A DNA stretch of 62,000 nucleotides. Source: Phoronis australis. Taxonomy: Eukaryota; Phoronida; Phoronidae. Position 1 is the first letter of the stretch. Each line of letters opens with the position of its first letter. Positions 46,401-55,727 of this stretch are shown here, one piece after another. A model generated the notes under the pieces. The model saw only the letters and a program-made list of their open reading frames with translations. It was not told the DNA's origin and ran no database searches. The stretch is taken from the NCBI GenBank assembly GCA_002633005.1, contig NMRA01000156.1:182894-244893 (forward strand), in the 5' to 3' direction. A program made the translations under genes and the position numbers.

Positions 46401-49400
46401 TGATCAGGGTACAAAAAATCCCCAAAGCTGCTTGTCCACGTATTCTCTAATAATAATTGCAAATTGCATTTACCGGGGACGTGGATTAAGTTTTTCCAGA
46501 TTATCCTAAGAGGATGAGAGGACACTTTTTTCAGGTATTGTTTGGCTTAAGATTAAATATGATCATAATTTGGATCGATGCAAAAGATATGTAAAATTCT
46601 GTTTCATTTGAATTCCATCCGTCTTGTCTGCCAAATTCATGTCCAGAAACTTTAAAGGCCTTATAAGGTTATGTAGAAGCCTAGAAAAATATCCAAGTTT
46701 AGCTAAATTTGGAATATATCTCAGAAATGGTCGATTGGATTGACATGAAACTTTCAGATACCGTGCTTTGTACTCTGGTTACAAAGCGCTGTTAGGAATT
46801 GCCTTTTATACAATAATCCACTTTTGCAAGCGAAGCTATCAAAAACAAATTTTTATGATTTTTTTACGAAAAAATCAAAAGTTGAATAAAACCAAAAGAT
46901 AATTCAGAAAACTGTAACAGCATTTTTGAGGTTTTATGTTGAAAATTTATATCCACCTGTTTTCCAATTTTGCAGACCCCATCAAAAACAGCTTGGTATA
47001 TAGACAAAAATCAAATTCTACAGGTTTTATAGTTTCAGAAAAGATGTACTTTTAACGAGTGAAATTCTACAGTTTGGGAGATATTAATTATTTAGATGAG
47101 TGCACAGCAGGGCTTGGAATGACCAATGACAAAAAACGCGGAAACTTTTACGGTCCAAATCATGCCCGATAACTAGCCTTGAATGGTCGATGTGAACCTT
47201 TCCCCGACAAAAATCGGGAGGACTAAAAAAAGAAAACATTACCACCATCAGTAGCATGCGTCTGCGTCCTTTTAGCTCGCCCGTCCACCCCCAACCCACA
47301 CATTTTTGGCTGCAGAGCGGTAGTATTTGTTGCCGCGCTTAACAATAACACGAGACGCCATTGAAAATCCCACCACGCTGTCCCAGATGCCCCGGCAATG
47401 TTGACAATTTACGTTCCTCCGAAACATAAAGAGCAACTTCCGCTTTTCGAGGTGCACGTCGTCTGCAACGCCGGGTTAAGAAAGGAATTTGCCACGGAAA
47501 TTTTATATCAAATCCGATTTTTTACGCGGAAATATTATAAAAAAGCGGAAAGCAAATTTTAAAAAAGCGGAAATCCGCGTTTCCGCGGAAAATTCCAAGC
47601 CCTGGCACAGGCTTGTAGATAATGTTCTCCATACAGAGCTTGGAATAACCAACGACAAAAAAGAGGAAAATTTCCCAAGTGACGTATCGTTCCACAAATA
47701 AATAGGCTTGAGTGATAGAAATATTTTTTGTGTTATAAAATTGAAGTGAAATAAACGTCTTTGCAAGAATAAAGTCGAAAGAATGACAAAAAGAGACATA
47801 ACAGAGGAAACTGAAAATCAAATAAAAGCAAATCGAAACCAAAAAGAGGAAAATTCCAAGCCTTTTGCATAAACCATAAGGCATCTGTTTACCATCACTT
47901 TTTTATATAGTCACTCCCTGGAAAGGTCAATTAATAGTACACAGCTATTAAAGAAATAGTCCAGTGAAATTGGGATTTCTAAATGTATTCACTGGGTGTA
48001 GTAAGCAGTAGGCTAGTGAATTTCTCTTAGGAATCAAGGAATCCACCTGGATTAGAAAGCAATGGCCACCTATGAATCGAGATGAGAACAGCTCCATGCT
48101 GAGCCTAGTATACAACATACTGTATGCAGCGCCATCTACCTGCCACAGATGAAGGCAGCAGCATATTAGTTGCTAAAAAATTTAGGTAATTGAGATTAAA
48201 GTGGATGTAAAATGGGAAATTCATCACAAAACATTCATCTGGGATGTTGTAAAATAAACTGACGAAATTGCTCACGCGGGCAACATTTGATTGAATATTT
48301 TGATTTCCTGATGTCGGAGTTTTACTCATGCAGAATACAAGTCATCCCTACTTTGTCCTGCAATCCTGACACCTGTAGGATGATTGTTTTAGATTTTCCA
48401 CCCAGAAAGAAGTTCTTCCCAAGACGCTTTTTGGTGGACGCAGGTGCCTTTTGAATGTGACTGAAAAATAAAAAAACAGTCAAAATTAATGAAGGCAAAA
48501 ATTGTTACAAAAACCGAATTCCAAACAACAGTATTTTGTCCCTCTTGGCACAGGAGAGCAAAGTTTCGTTAACCTTACGGTCATTGTCATCAAATTTTTA
48601 ATTTTTTTTAAAAGTGCAAATCTATCATTTAGAGATTTTCCTACCTTTTGCCAAGGGTACAGTAAAGTGGTATTGCGTTACAAGCAACCCTTGCAGGACT
48701 TTTGTAGAACATTAATAGGAGCCGAAGTTTGTTGTCAATCAAATCAATTTGCATATTACCGTACAGTTGCCTTGAGACTTGTGGAAAGAAATGTTAGAAA
48801 CAAGCGAGACATTAAAAACCACAATTGTAACGAGGTTCAACAATTACACAGTGAAGATGCAGTTGTCAAACATTATCCATAGAATGAAAATCTGATTCGC
48901 AACTTGTCATCAAAAGCGCTTTAGTCACTAACAGGGGTCCCAGGTTTTGAGAACCAGTTAGACAACATTATTCAGTGGAGAAAACTGGTTCTCGAAATGC
49001 GGGAACCATGTATAAAGTGACTATTACCATCAAAAGGTCACACAATTGACTTCATTAACAAATTCACAAAGAACTCTTGTTTTTCTCTAATAGCTACATG
49101 TAAACTCTAAGGAAGAGTCATGTTACCACAACTAAACAGATTGTCACCACCAATCTCACCAAAAACTTTTATTTTTCCGCTCATAGCCTCATGCAAACTC
49201 TAGCCAAGTCAGGTTATAACAAAGAAACAGAAATTCGCCACTCACGTATTTTCTACTTGCGTCTTCAGGGGTGTTTTGATTGGCTTGCGTGTGGGTGTGT
49301 CGGATGTCAGTACATCCCACAATTGCTTGGATAAATTCTGTAAATGATGCAAACAACTGTCCCTGAAAAACAAGAAAACGTTTTACAGTGCACAACAAAA

Positions 49401-52289
49401 ATCAAGACAAAATGACCTAGAATTCCCAGTCATGATGGCTGAGCGCAAGTGATTTCCTGTCATGACGGCTGAATGCAAGTGGAATTTACCACATCAGTAC
49501 GTAGAATGACCAGTCATGACAAAGAAATGGCATGTCCTCTTGTAACTTTTCGCGTGTACTGTGCCTTAAGAAATTCATTCTCGAAATTGGTCACGCCGAC
49601 AAAACATATGAAGAAAACGTCGGACTTTGAAAAACTGAAAAAGCAAATACAGCGATACACTAAAATAATGCCTTTCTTGGAAACATTCTAACATCTAACA
49701 CAAGGCTGCACTCAAATGAACATCAGTTCAGTTTTATGTATGCATGCATCTATATAAAACAGTGACAGCATGTATGTATGTATGTATGTATGCATGCATG
49801 CATGTAAATGTAATGTAAATGTATAAGTAAATGAATGTATATGTATACAGTCCTTTCTATAAAAATAGGCGAGTGTTCTATGCCTGCCAAGTTTATTACT
49901 GCCTATGCAAACACCAAGTACACAGCAGCAGAGGCAGACTGATCTCGAACAGCACACAGACACGCAGTCCACTTACATGAGAGCTTCAATCTGTTCTTTC
50001 ATTCCCATAAATTCACGCAATCTTGCCCTGTGTTCGACTGGTTCAGCAAGCAACAACAGTGTCTAGAGCAATGGAGAAAAAAAGTGGTGAAAACCACAAT
50101 ACTAAATACTGTTCACATGGCACATTTACATGGTGTTTTTTAGGATAATGTAATATCACAGAACTTGTTACACAAATATACAAAAATACTAACGATGAAG
50201 AAAGCAGGAGGTTGATATGGTATAAGTATTACAGTCGTGTTATGGTAGCAGAAAGTCCTGGGTTCAAGGCCCAGTTGGGACAGAGATCTTTTAGAACTGA
50301 ACTATACATGTAGGTCACGTCATGTAACTGACATATTATGTGTAAGAAGACTAACAATTCTTACTTGAAACTCCCACAGAAGCAAAACAAATACAAAATT
50401 ATTTGAGTAGATATTACCAGAAAAAACGTTCGAAATGTAACACAGACACATGTCACTAAGACGCACAAAACTGCATCCAAGAATGTGCATAAGACAATGC
50501 CTATCACTGCTTTGTTTAAAAAGGAAGAAAATGAACCTCTAACGCTGTCACGACGATTGCAGAGTTTGGATTGGACAGGACCATGATGAGGCCACCCACA
50601 CAAGCATCATCCTGCAAAAGGAAAATAAGCAGAAGACCTCCTTGAACCACAAAATTACAATTATAAAAAAATCAAAAATGAACACCTAGAAAAATAACAA
50701 TTTTCAGGAAACAATTATTGTAACTATTCGGAATAATTCCCACAATCAGTTAACCATCCACTTTCCCTTCCACCTTTTTACAGAACACGTCATCGTGCCG
50801 CCATTGGATGTACAAAATTCTTCCCTTCAATTCTTGCAACCAGAGCAACAAACATTTGTACCCCGGACGTGATGGCACTTCTAAATCACGCTGATACAAA
50901 TCTCCAAATTTTACTTGAGAGTCAGGCAGTTTCCAGTTCTCTGGTGACTTATGACCCACGATTTTCTCATCCAAATTTGAACTTTGAACTTGGGACTAAT
51001 GTACAGATAATTATATCATGTATACTGAATGTAGCAGGTTGCAAGAATGACGAGATTGCCAAAAGAGCGAGAAATGTTTTCTGTAAGTGTGAAGAGTGAA
51101 GTTCAGTTGAATACATAGTCATGTTTTTACTAAGTATGCTGGCACTAGCGTGTGTTATTTTACTCATATCGGAGCATTAAATCATTTGGTTTGGACCTAT
51201 TTCTTGGTCACAGAACTAGCGAGAGAGACGGCGCTACAGGTCACCGACGTGACAACGTGGTCATTCGACGTGATGTGTGCTGAACTTTTGCCACATCAGC
51301 CACAAGGATCAACTGTCTGAGGATTTTTTTTTTCAAAACAGTTCTATCAACGTTTAACAGCATCAATTTTAGTGACAAAACTCAGCATCAGGTACAAAGT
51401 ATGTTGAGTCTCAGATTTGACAGAACCTTTGCCATTCCGGGTAAGTAAAGCTCAGAGCATTGTTCACATATATAGGTTCAAGAACAACGTTGAAAGCTCC
51501 CAAATGCACTGCAAAACAACAACGGTTACGCTGCAGTATTTGATTCATCCAAGTTTTGATATCAAAGCCATTTGTTCCTTGGTCAAGTTTCATCAAAATC
51601 TGTCAAGCAGATCTGACAATAATTGAGCGATGACCAATATCTTGTTGAAAACTAAAACAGGCAACAGGGTGTGCCACAGAAGATGAATTCCTTCGAAAAC
51701 TGACTGGTGCCGGCATATCAAAGCCATTAGCCGTTATCATGTTTCATGACAATCTGTCAAGTCATTACGGCAATAACTGAATGTCTTGTTTAAAAATAAA
51801 ACGGCCAACAGGGGTAGCCAAAGTAATCAAATCTGTCTGAAAATCCACTGGTGTTGGTGTATTTTCACCACATAGCTCAGCGTCAAGTTTTGGCAAAATT
51901 TGTTGTTGGTTTGCAAAAAACTCATGGATAAAGGATTTATCGAAAACTGAAACAGCCACCAGGGATGTCCGTGTTACTAAATCTGTCCGAAAATCGAATG
52001 CTGCCAGCGCATTATTGCAACATACCTCTGTCAAGTTTCTGCAAAATTCATCATTTGCCAAAATTTGATAGCCCAGAAAAGACGAGACCGATGCACGCCG
52101 GGACACAGACAATATGAGACAATTTTTTGTGGTCGCACAAAAATTGTCAGTTGCGCGTGCAGCTTTACCTCATTAAAACAAATAATTGGAAGAGTTTAGT
52201 ACCTGAAGAAGTGCTTTGGCTTTTACAGGATCGCTGGCGAGTCTCTTAAACAATGTTATTGCTTCGCTGGAAAGAACTGAAGAATTCAT
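43451..52289 (-). CDS. armc1: Armadillo repeat-containing protein 1 (8 coding exons)
   Basis: Vertebrate ARMC1 is a cytosolic and mitochondrial-outer-membrane protein linked to the MICOS/MIB bridging complex and to mitochondrial distribution. Coding exons in order: 52203-52289, 50537-50611, 49977-50062, 49246-49362, 48352-48460, 46146-46262, 45260-45334, 43451-43645. All phases agree, giving 286 residues (human 282). Residues 30-110 are the armadillo-like helical region (DDACVGGLIMVLSNPNSAIV). Residues about 147-210 (TIILQVSGLQDK … VKGVLSITFDLSKKRCIVRV) match the ferredoxin-like, HMA-type domain, which as in the human protein lacks the metal-binding CxxC. The C-terminus ends TNFFAKSFYW, against SRSFYW in human. 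The ATG follows an acceptor directly (TTTTCTAG|ATG), so there is an upstream non-coding exon. The gene converges on ARFGAP1 and diverges from MTFR1. Confidence 0.95.
44930..45190. repeat. Dispersed repeat family F, copy 3
   Basis: Blocks GAAAACCAGAAAAACG, AGCGCCATCTTCTGAAAGAA, GGCCAGAATTGTTGAATTTC and ATGGTATCTGATACTGAAAT match the other two copies. It lies in ARMC1 intron 7; the short open frame across it is accidental. Confidence 0.5.
45807..45951. repeat. Foldback element with 52-bp arms in ARMC1 intron 6
   Basis: Arms 45807-45858 and 45899-45951 pair around a 40-bp spacer. The inner 20 bp (CCTCTGTTGGGTAGTAA against TTACTACCCAACAGAGG) is perfect; the outer part (CTTCCCGCCTTTCCTGTGAA) pairs with a few mismatches. 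It would form a strong RNA hairpin in the ARMC1 pre-mRNA. Confidence 0.85.
46680..47080. repeat. Dispersed repeat family C, copy 3
   Basis: CTAGAAAAATATCCAAGTTT, ATATCTCAGAAATGGTCGAT, TTCAGATACCGTGCTTTGTA and a GAGGTTTTATGTTGAAA block match 17245-17640. Non-coding, in ARMC1 intron 5. Confidence 0.6.
47108..47604. mobile_element. CAGGGCTTGGAAT element, copy 3, longer variant
   Basis: Starts CAGGGCTTGGAATGACCAAT and ends AAAATTCCAAGCCCTG, exact 13-bp inverted ends, 497 bp. GCACAG directly precedes and directly follows the element, a candidate target-site duplication. The interior differs from copies 1, 2 and 4, with a GC-rich centre (47250-47460) and palindromic CCGCGTTTCCGCGG near the right end. 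The shared ends and different core suggest a variant mobilised by the same transposase. Confidence 0.7.
47634..47867. mobile_element. CAGGGCTTGGAAT element, copy 4, inverted
   Basis: Starts CAGAGCTTGGAATAACCAAC and ends AAAATTCCAAGCCTTTTG. The interior is the reverse complement of copy 1 (AGAAATATTTTTTGTGTT, CAAGAATAAAGTCGAAA). It lies 29 bp from copy 3. The open frames of 98 and 120 codons on the minus strand are fortuitous readings of this element. Confidence 0.7.
48935..49007. repeat. Foldback (hairpin) repeat, copy 2
   Basis: Arms 48935-48959 and 48983-49007 pair (GGTTTTGAGAACCAGTT with AACTGGTTCTCGAAATG) and match the core of the hairpin at 2957-3062. It lies in ARMC1 intron 4. Confidence 0.65.
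49761..49845. repeat. ATGT/ATGC tetranucleotide repeat
   Basis: Run of ATGTATGT… changing to ATGCATGC… and then to AATGTAAATG units. Simple-sequence DNA in ARMC1 intron 3. Confidence 0.85.
50236..50345 (+). repeat. tRNA-derived SINE, copy 2
   Basis: The B-box-like CCTGGGTTCAAGGCCCAG is followed by GGGACAGAGATCTTTTAGAA and TAGGTCACGTCATGTAACTG, the same body order as the SINE at 42510-42665. The A-box half is less clear. It lies in ARMC1 intron 2. Confidence 0.55.
51545..52110. repeat. Degenerate ~150-bp tandem repeats in ARMC1 intron 1
   Basis: Four units with landmarks TATCAAAGCCATT (51560), the same near 51716, TATTTTCACCACATAGCTCA (about 51859) and GCATTATTGCAACATACCTC (about 52010). Each is followed by a GTCAAGTTT…AAAATCTGTC block and a GAAAACT-AAACAGGCCAACAGGG block. 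Spacing is 143-156 bp. The array begins about 90 bp beyond the first coding exon of ARMC1 and is non-coding despite a 115-codon open frame. Confidence 0.7.
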
Positions 52290-53826
52290 CTAGAAAATAA
52301 ACATACTTGAATATAACCGTTGCTGCAAGAATTTCAGAATTGTTCAAATATTAACAATATTCTCAAACTAAATGGTTGAAAATCTTGATATGTTAGAAAT
52401 TAATATTAAAATTGATTTCTAGCACCACAAGTTTGGCACCCCCAGTCTAACTGCCAACTCTTACGGCGAAAGTTGACCTTTGAAAACTTTTTATTGTCAA
52501 TCCAAACAACACTCATTTTTTTCTTCCACAACAGCTTCCAACCTAAGAGTTCCCAGGGCTCAACATAACGAGCTGCACGGTTCACATTGCCACCTGAAAT
52601 TTGCAAATATGAGTTTAGATTTTCCCAACTCACATTAGTCGCCTTGGGTATTCCGATTTGAGCGAGCTGATATGAGTTTTGTATATTTCCATCAAATTCT
52701 TTTTTGATGTTCATCATTTTCAATACATAGCGCTCAAATAATCATGAAGTAATTTTGGAGTCCAGATAGTTGAAAAAGTGATACTTCATTCTCTAATTTT
52801 ACTATATCAACCATCTTTTTCAATGTGAACTGTATAAGGAATATTTTTGCTTCTAACCTCTTTGTCAGCCATCACATATTTACTAACATCATTCATAAGA
52901 TGTTCTAGATCCCCTCAAAATTATTGACAAGGATAGTGTATTGCACAATAAACAATTTTTGATCCAGACCACTTATAGAAATTGTTCCTTTTTTACAGTC
53001 AAAACAGGTTTGAGTTCTGGACTAGGAATTCCCAAGAAAGAGCGGACAATTTGTTATTGCTTGACACCATGCTGTATAAGTTCACTTGATGCAGCATGTC
53101 ATTGTATTCGCCGAGCATCGTCAAGAGAAATTAGAAAACTGTCAGTTCATTGCAAGATCATTTCTCAAAAAAGAACACTAAATTTGTTATTCCTTGACAA
53201 AATGCTTAGTGCATAAAACGGCACGCCATGATAACCTAACTTGAGGAAGCTGGTCACAAGCAGTAATACTTTACTATTACCCGTGTATTACCGACTTATT
53301 TTGAAACTCCAAAATCACCTCTATACTACTCATAGTATTGACTGAGGAGTGAGGTACACCAATAACAAATAATCATGGTCTGACTAAATAAAAAACGCTG
53401 GTGCATGGATACTAAAAAGTTATGTGGCAGTATTTTGAAATTCGTGGCAACCAAGGGACTTCGGAAACTTGTTCCCCAAAAAGGCCCCAGTAATTTTCGT
53501 CTGTCTACTTTTTACTCCGAGTAGGCTACAACCAAAATGAAACACGTTCAGAAATCACAAATTGTTTGAATAGGCCCAACTACAAAATTAATGAATGCAT
53601 CATAAGGACAAATCACTAGGACTAGCTTGCAGTCAATTTATCCTAAATATCGGTTCCTACCACAAAGTAAACTACAACTTCGTTAGGCCGCTGGTTTGCT
53701 ACATACTGGAACTGAAGGTAACTAAACTGGGTCGATTGTGTTGAGGCTAAGTTCAACTTCATCACGGTTAAATTTTTCAGCGACTTTTCGCAGATTCACA
53801 TTGAAACCAGAACAAATACGACACAC

Positions 53827-54000
53827 CTGACCTCTGCCTGTTTTTCGAGATTACAGTTAATAATTACAAGTGAATACCACCTTTCAAATGGGCTATAAAC
53901 CACAAAACTTTCAGACTTCAGAAATCAGCAACTTGTCTCTTCTTCATTCATTCACACGTGAAATGTTGTTTTCGTCAACCGCTCTGTCGGTGATTGGTCA
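53827..54000 (-). other. Probable ARMC1 5' untranslated first exon
   Basis: The ARMC1 start codon is immediately preceded by a splice acceptor, so a non-coding exon must lie upstream on the minus strand. The best donor in the promoter-proximal region is GGTCAG|GTGTGT, with its GT at 53826-53825. The exon would run from about 54000 to 53827. The start site is not defined by the sequence. Confidence 0.35.
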
Positions 54001-54065
54001 ATTCGAAATTAATATAAATTTTATTGGCTACTCGCACTGCATCCTGGGAAGAAAGTAACTATTTC
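53985..54065. promoter_or_regulatory. Putative bidirectional promoter of ARMC1 and MTFR1
   Basis: Short region between the inferred first exons of the two divergent genes. It holds two ATTGG (inverted CCAAT, NF-Y type) boxes, in GTGATTGGTCAA near 53993 and TTTATTGGCTAC near 54022, a TGCATCCTGGGAAG that resembles ZNF143/THAP11-type sites, and an ETS-like TTTCCGGG. There is no clear TATA box. Paired CCAAT boxes are common in vertebrate bidirectional housekeeping promoters. Confidence 0.45.
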
Positions 54066-54132
54066 CGGGAATTTTAAAAGTCCAGTGGCTGTGGAAATAG
54101 ACTGCGAATGTTGCTTGCTTTGTAAGACATTG
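54060..54132 (+). other. Probable MTFR1 5' untranslated first exon
   Basis: A good donor, CATTG|GTAAGA, occurs at 54133. The coding start at 55728 lies 29 bases inside an exon that begins after an acceptor (TTTTTTACAG|AAAACC, exon from 55699), so a non-coding upstream exon is needed and this is the nearest good candidate. Confidence 0.45.
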
Positions 54133-54280
54133 GTAAGAATCTGAATAACCCGTTATTTGGAGATTTAATCAAAGTTATTGTAGCTTAACGAACATTCATA
54201 TGAAATGGTTATATCTGTTACTCAGTATTTGATTTACAAAATCGCCGAGATGTTCAAAACCAGCCCGAATGAAAAAAGTG

Positions 54281-54345
54281 GTGTACTGTACTACTTACAC
54301 TGTAAGACGTAGTACAGTACACTGTACTGTCAGTACAGTGTACTG
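54281..54345. repeat. Nested palindromes
   Basis: GTGTACTGTACTAC (54281-54294) pairs exactly with GTAGTACAGTACAC (54309-54322), and the 14-nt loop holds its own mini-palindrome TTACACTGTAA. CAGTACACTGTACTG (54316-54330) then pairs exactly with CAGTACAGTGTACTG (54331-54345) with no spacer. The two hairpins share bases, so they are mutually exclusive. The segment is in MTFR1 intron 1, about 150 bp from the donor. Confidence 0.85.
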
Positions 54346-54523
54346 GAACTGGAGAACCCTCATGCCATGGCATAGCCTAGACTGAGAACTCCAATGAGAA
54401 GCATGTGCAAAAGGGGGTAGTAGCTAGTGAGCCTAAACTTGATTTTTTCAAATGAGGTATAAGTCACCATTTTGGGTTTGTTGTAAAAACATCAAAGCTC
54501 TTGTCTTGTCAGCTCTACCGTGG

Positions 54524-55300
54524 GTAGATCATAGACAGTGACCACCGTCACTCTAGCTACTAAGCTAGTCTAGCTCTCTAGCTGTCCCAACTAGAGTATA
54601 GAGACGGCAAAGCTCCTATAGGACTATAGGTGCTTCATACGCCAGAAGCTTTTTTGGCGAATCATGCCTCATTCTGACTATTTTTAACACTGTAAGCGTT
54701 CCTGGCGCGCACAATAAAAATAGCTCGTGCGAAGTGTTAAAAATGGCCAGTTGATGATTTGGGAAACTGAACGAAGGACTACTCGAAGAAAAAGTTTGAT
54801 TACGGGACTATTTGTTCGCGTTGGAAGGAATTAATGACATTGACGGCTTCCTAAGTTGTCCCTCTACAGACAAAAGTACCTATAACTGCATGATGTTTTA
54901 ATCAATACGAGGCATAATTCGCCAAAAAGCTTCCGGCATATGAAGCGCCTATATAAGCTTCACTATCTCTAGTCATGCCAGCTTGAGACCGTGGTCACTG
55001 TCTACTGGGCAGATAGTGCCACCGTCTCTACTTAGCAGTAGGTGGTGATGTTCCTATAGGACCTTCATGTGCTGGAAGCTTTTTGACGAATTATGCCTCA
55101 AACTGATTATACCATCAAAGTCACATTGCTATAAGTATCGTTTGCACATAGAGTGACACCTTAGGAGGCCTTTGATGTCTTTAATTCCATCCGACTTGAA
55201 CAAATATTCTCGTAATCAAACTTTTTTCGAACAGTCTTTCATTCAGTTGCCCAAACTGGCAACTGGCCATTTTTACACTGCGCGTGCCAGGGGATGTGAT
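54524..55300. mobile_element. Compound foldback element in MTFR1 intron 1
   Basis: The left part CTATAGGTGCTTCATACGCC (54624 onward, through GCGAATCATGCCTC) is inverted at 54908-54955 (GAGGCATAATTCGCC to GAAGCGCCTATAT) and repeated directly at 55052-55105. GTAGATCATAGACAGTGACC (54524 onward) is inverted near 54988-55005. The segment 54733-54842 is inverted again at 55183-55290. The simplest model is one inverted-repeat element joined to a truncated inverted copy. No coding capacity. Confidence 0.65.
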
Positions 55301-55718
55301 TATGATAACCATAATTTCCAGGTATAAAGTACAGTCAAATAAATCTGCTATAGTCTAAGTAAATTGCTCTTTGCTAATCATCATTCATAGAATGATTCAT
55401 GGCAAACCTCTCGTAATTTGTCATTGCTCAGTGACTGATAAAAAATATGAATTATCACAGTTGACGAAAAACCTTAGATGAAAAATCATTTCAGCCATTA
55501 TGAATTCTCATCAACCATGTCCATATCATACCATTTGAATATGAATTTATGGAAATGGTTGATATTATTTCTCGTAAAAAGCTTTTGTGATAAATTATGA
55601 TCAACCAAAATTTCTTGTAAACTCGAACACAAGTTGAAAGTTACCCTGGAGCAAATCTCATGTATCATCTTACCTTGAGTAATGTATGTTTTTTACAGAA
55701 AACCACCACTGTTCTTAA

Positions 55719-55727
55719 ATGAAGTGA
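55719..55727 (+). promoter_or_regulatory. Minimal uORF abutting the MTFR1 start
   Basis: ATG AAG TGA in the MTFR1 5' leader ends exactly one base before the main ATG (TGA at 55725-55727, ATG at 55728-55730). A two-codon uORF in this position could limit translation or set up termination-reinitiation. Both ATGs have T at -3; the main one has G at +4. Confidence 0.5.

Noticed and set aside
47503-47884. 98- and 120-codon minus-strand open frames
   Set aside because: They fall on the CAGGGCTTGGAAT mobile elements at 47108-47604 and 47634-47867, whose other copies do not keep the frame.
48502-48882. 126-codon plus-strand open frame inside ARMC1 intron 4
   Set aside because: No recognisable domain, ordinary AT-rich composition, and it is antisense to a well-supported intron; length is within chance expectation for 62 kb.
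51765-52112. 115-codon minus-strand frame beside ARMC1 exon 1
   Set aside because: It is the reading of a degenerate ~150-bp tandem repeat; units do not keep a common frame and it is out of phase with ARMC1.
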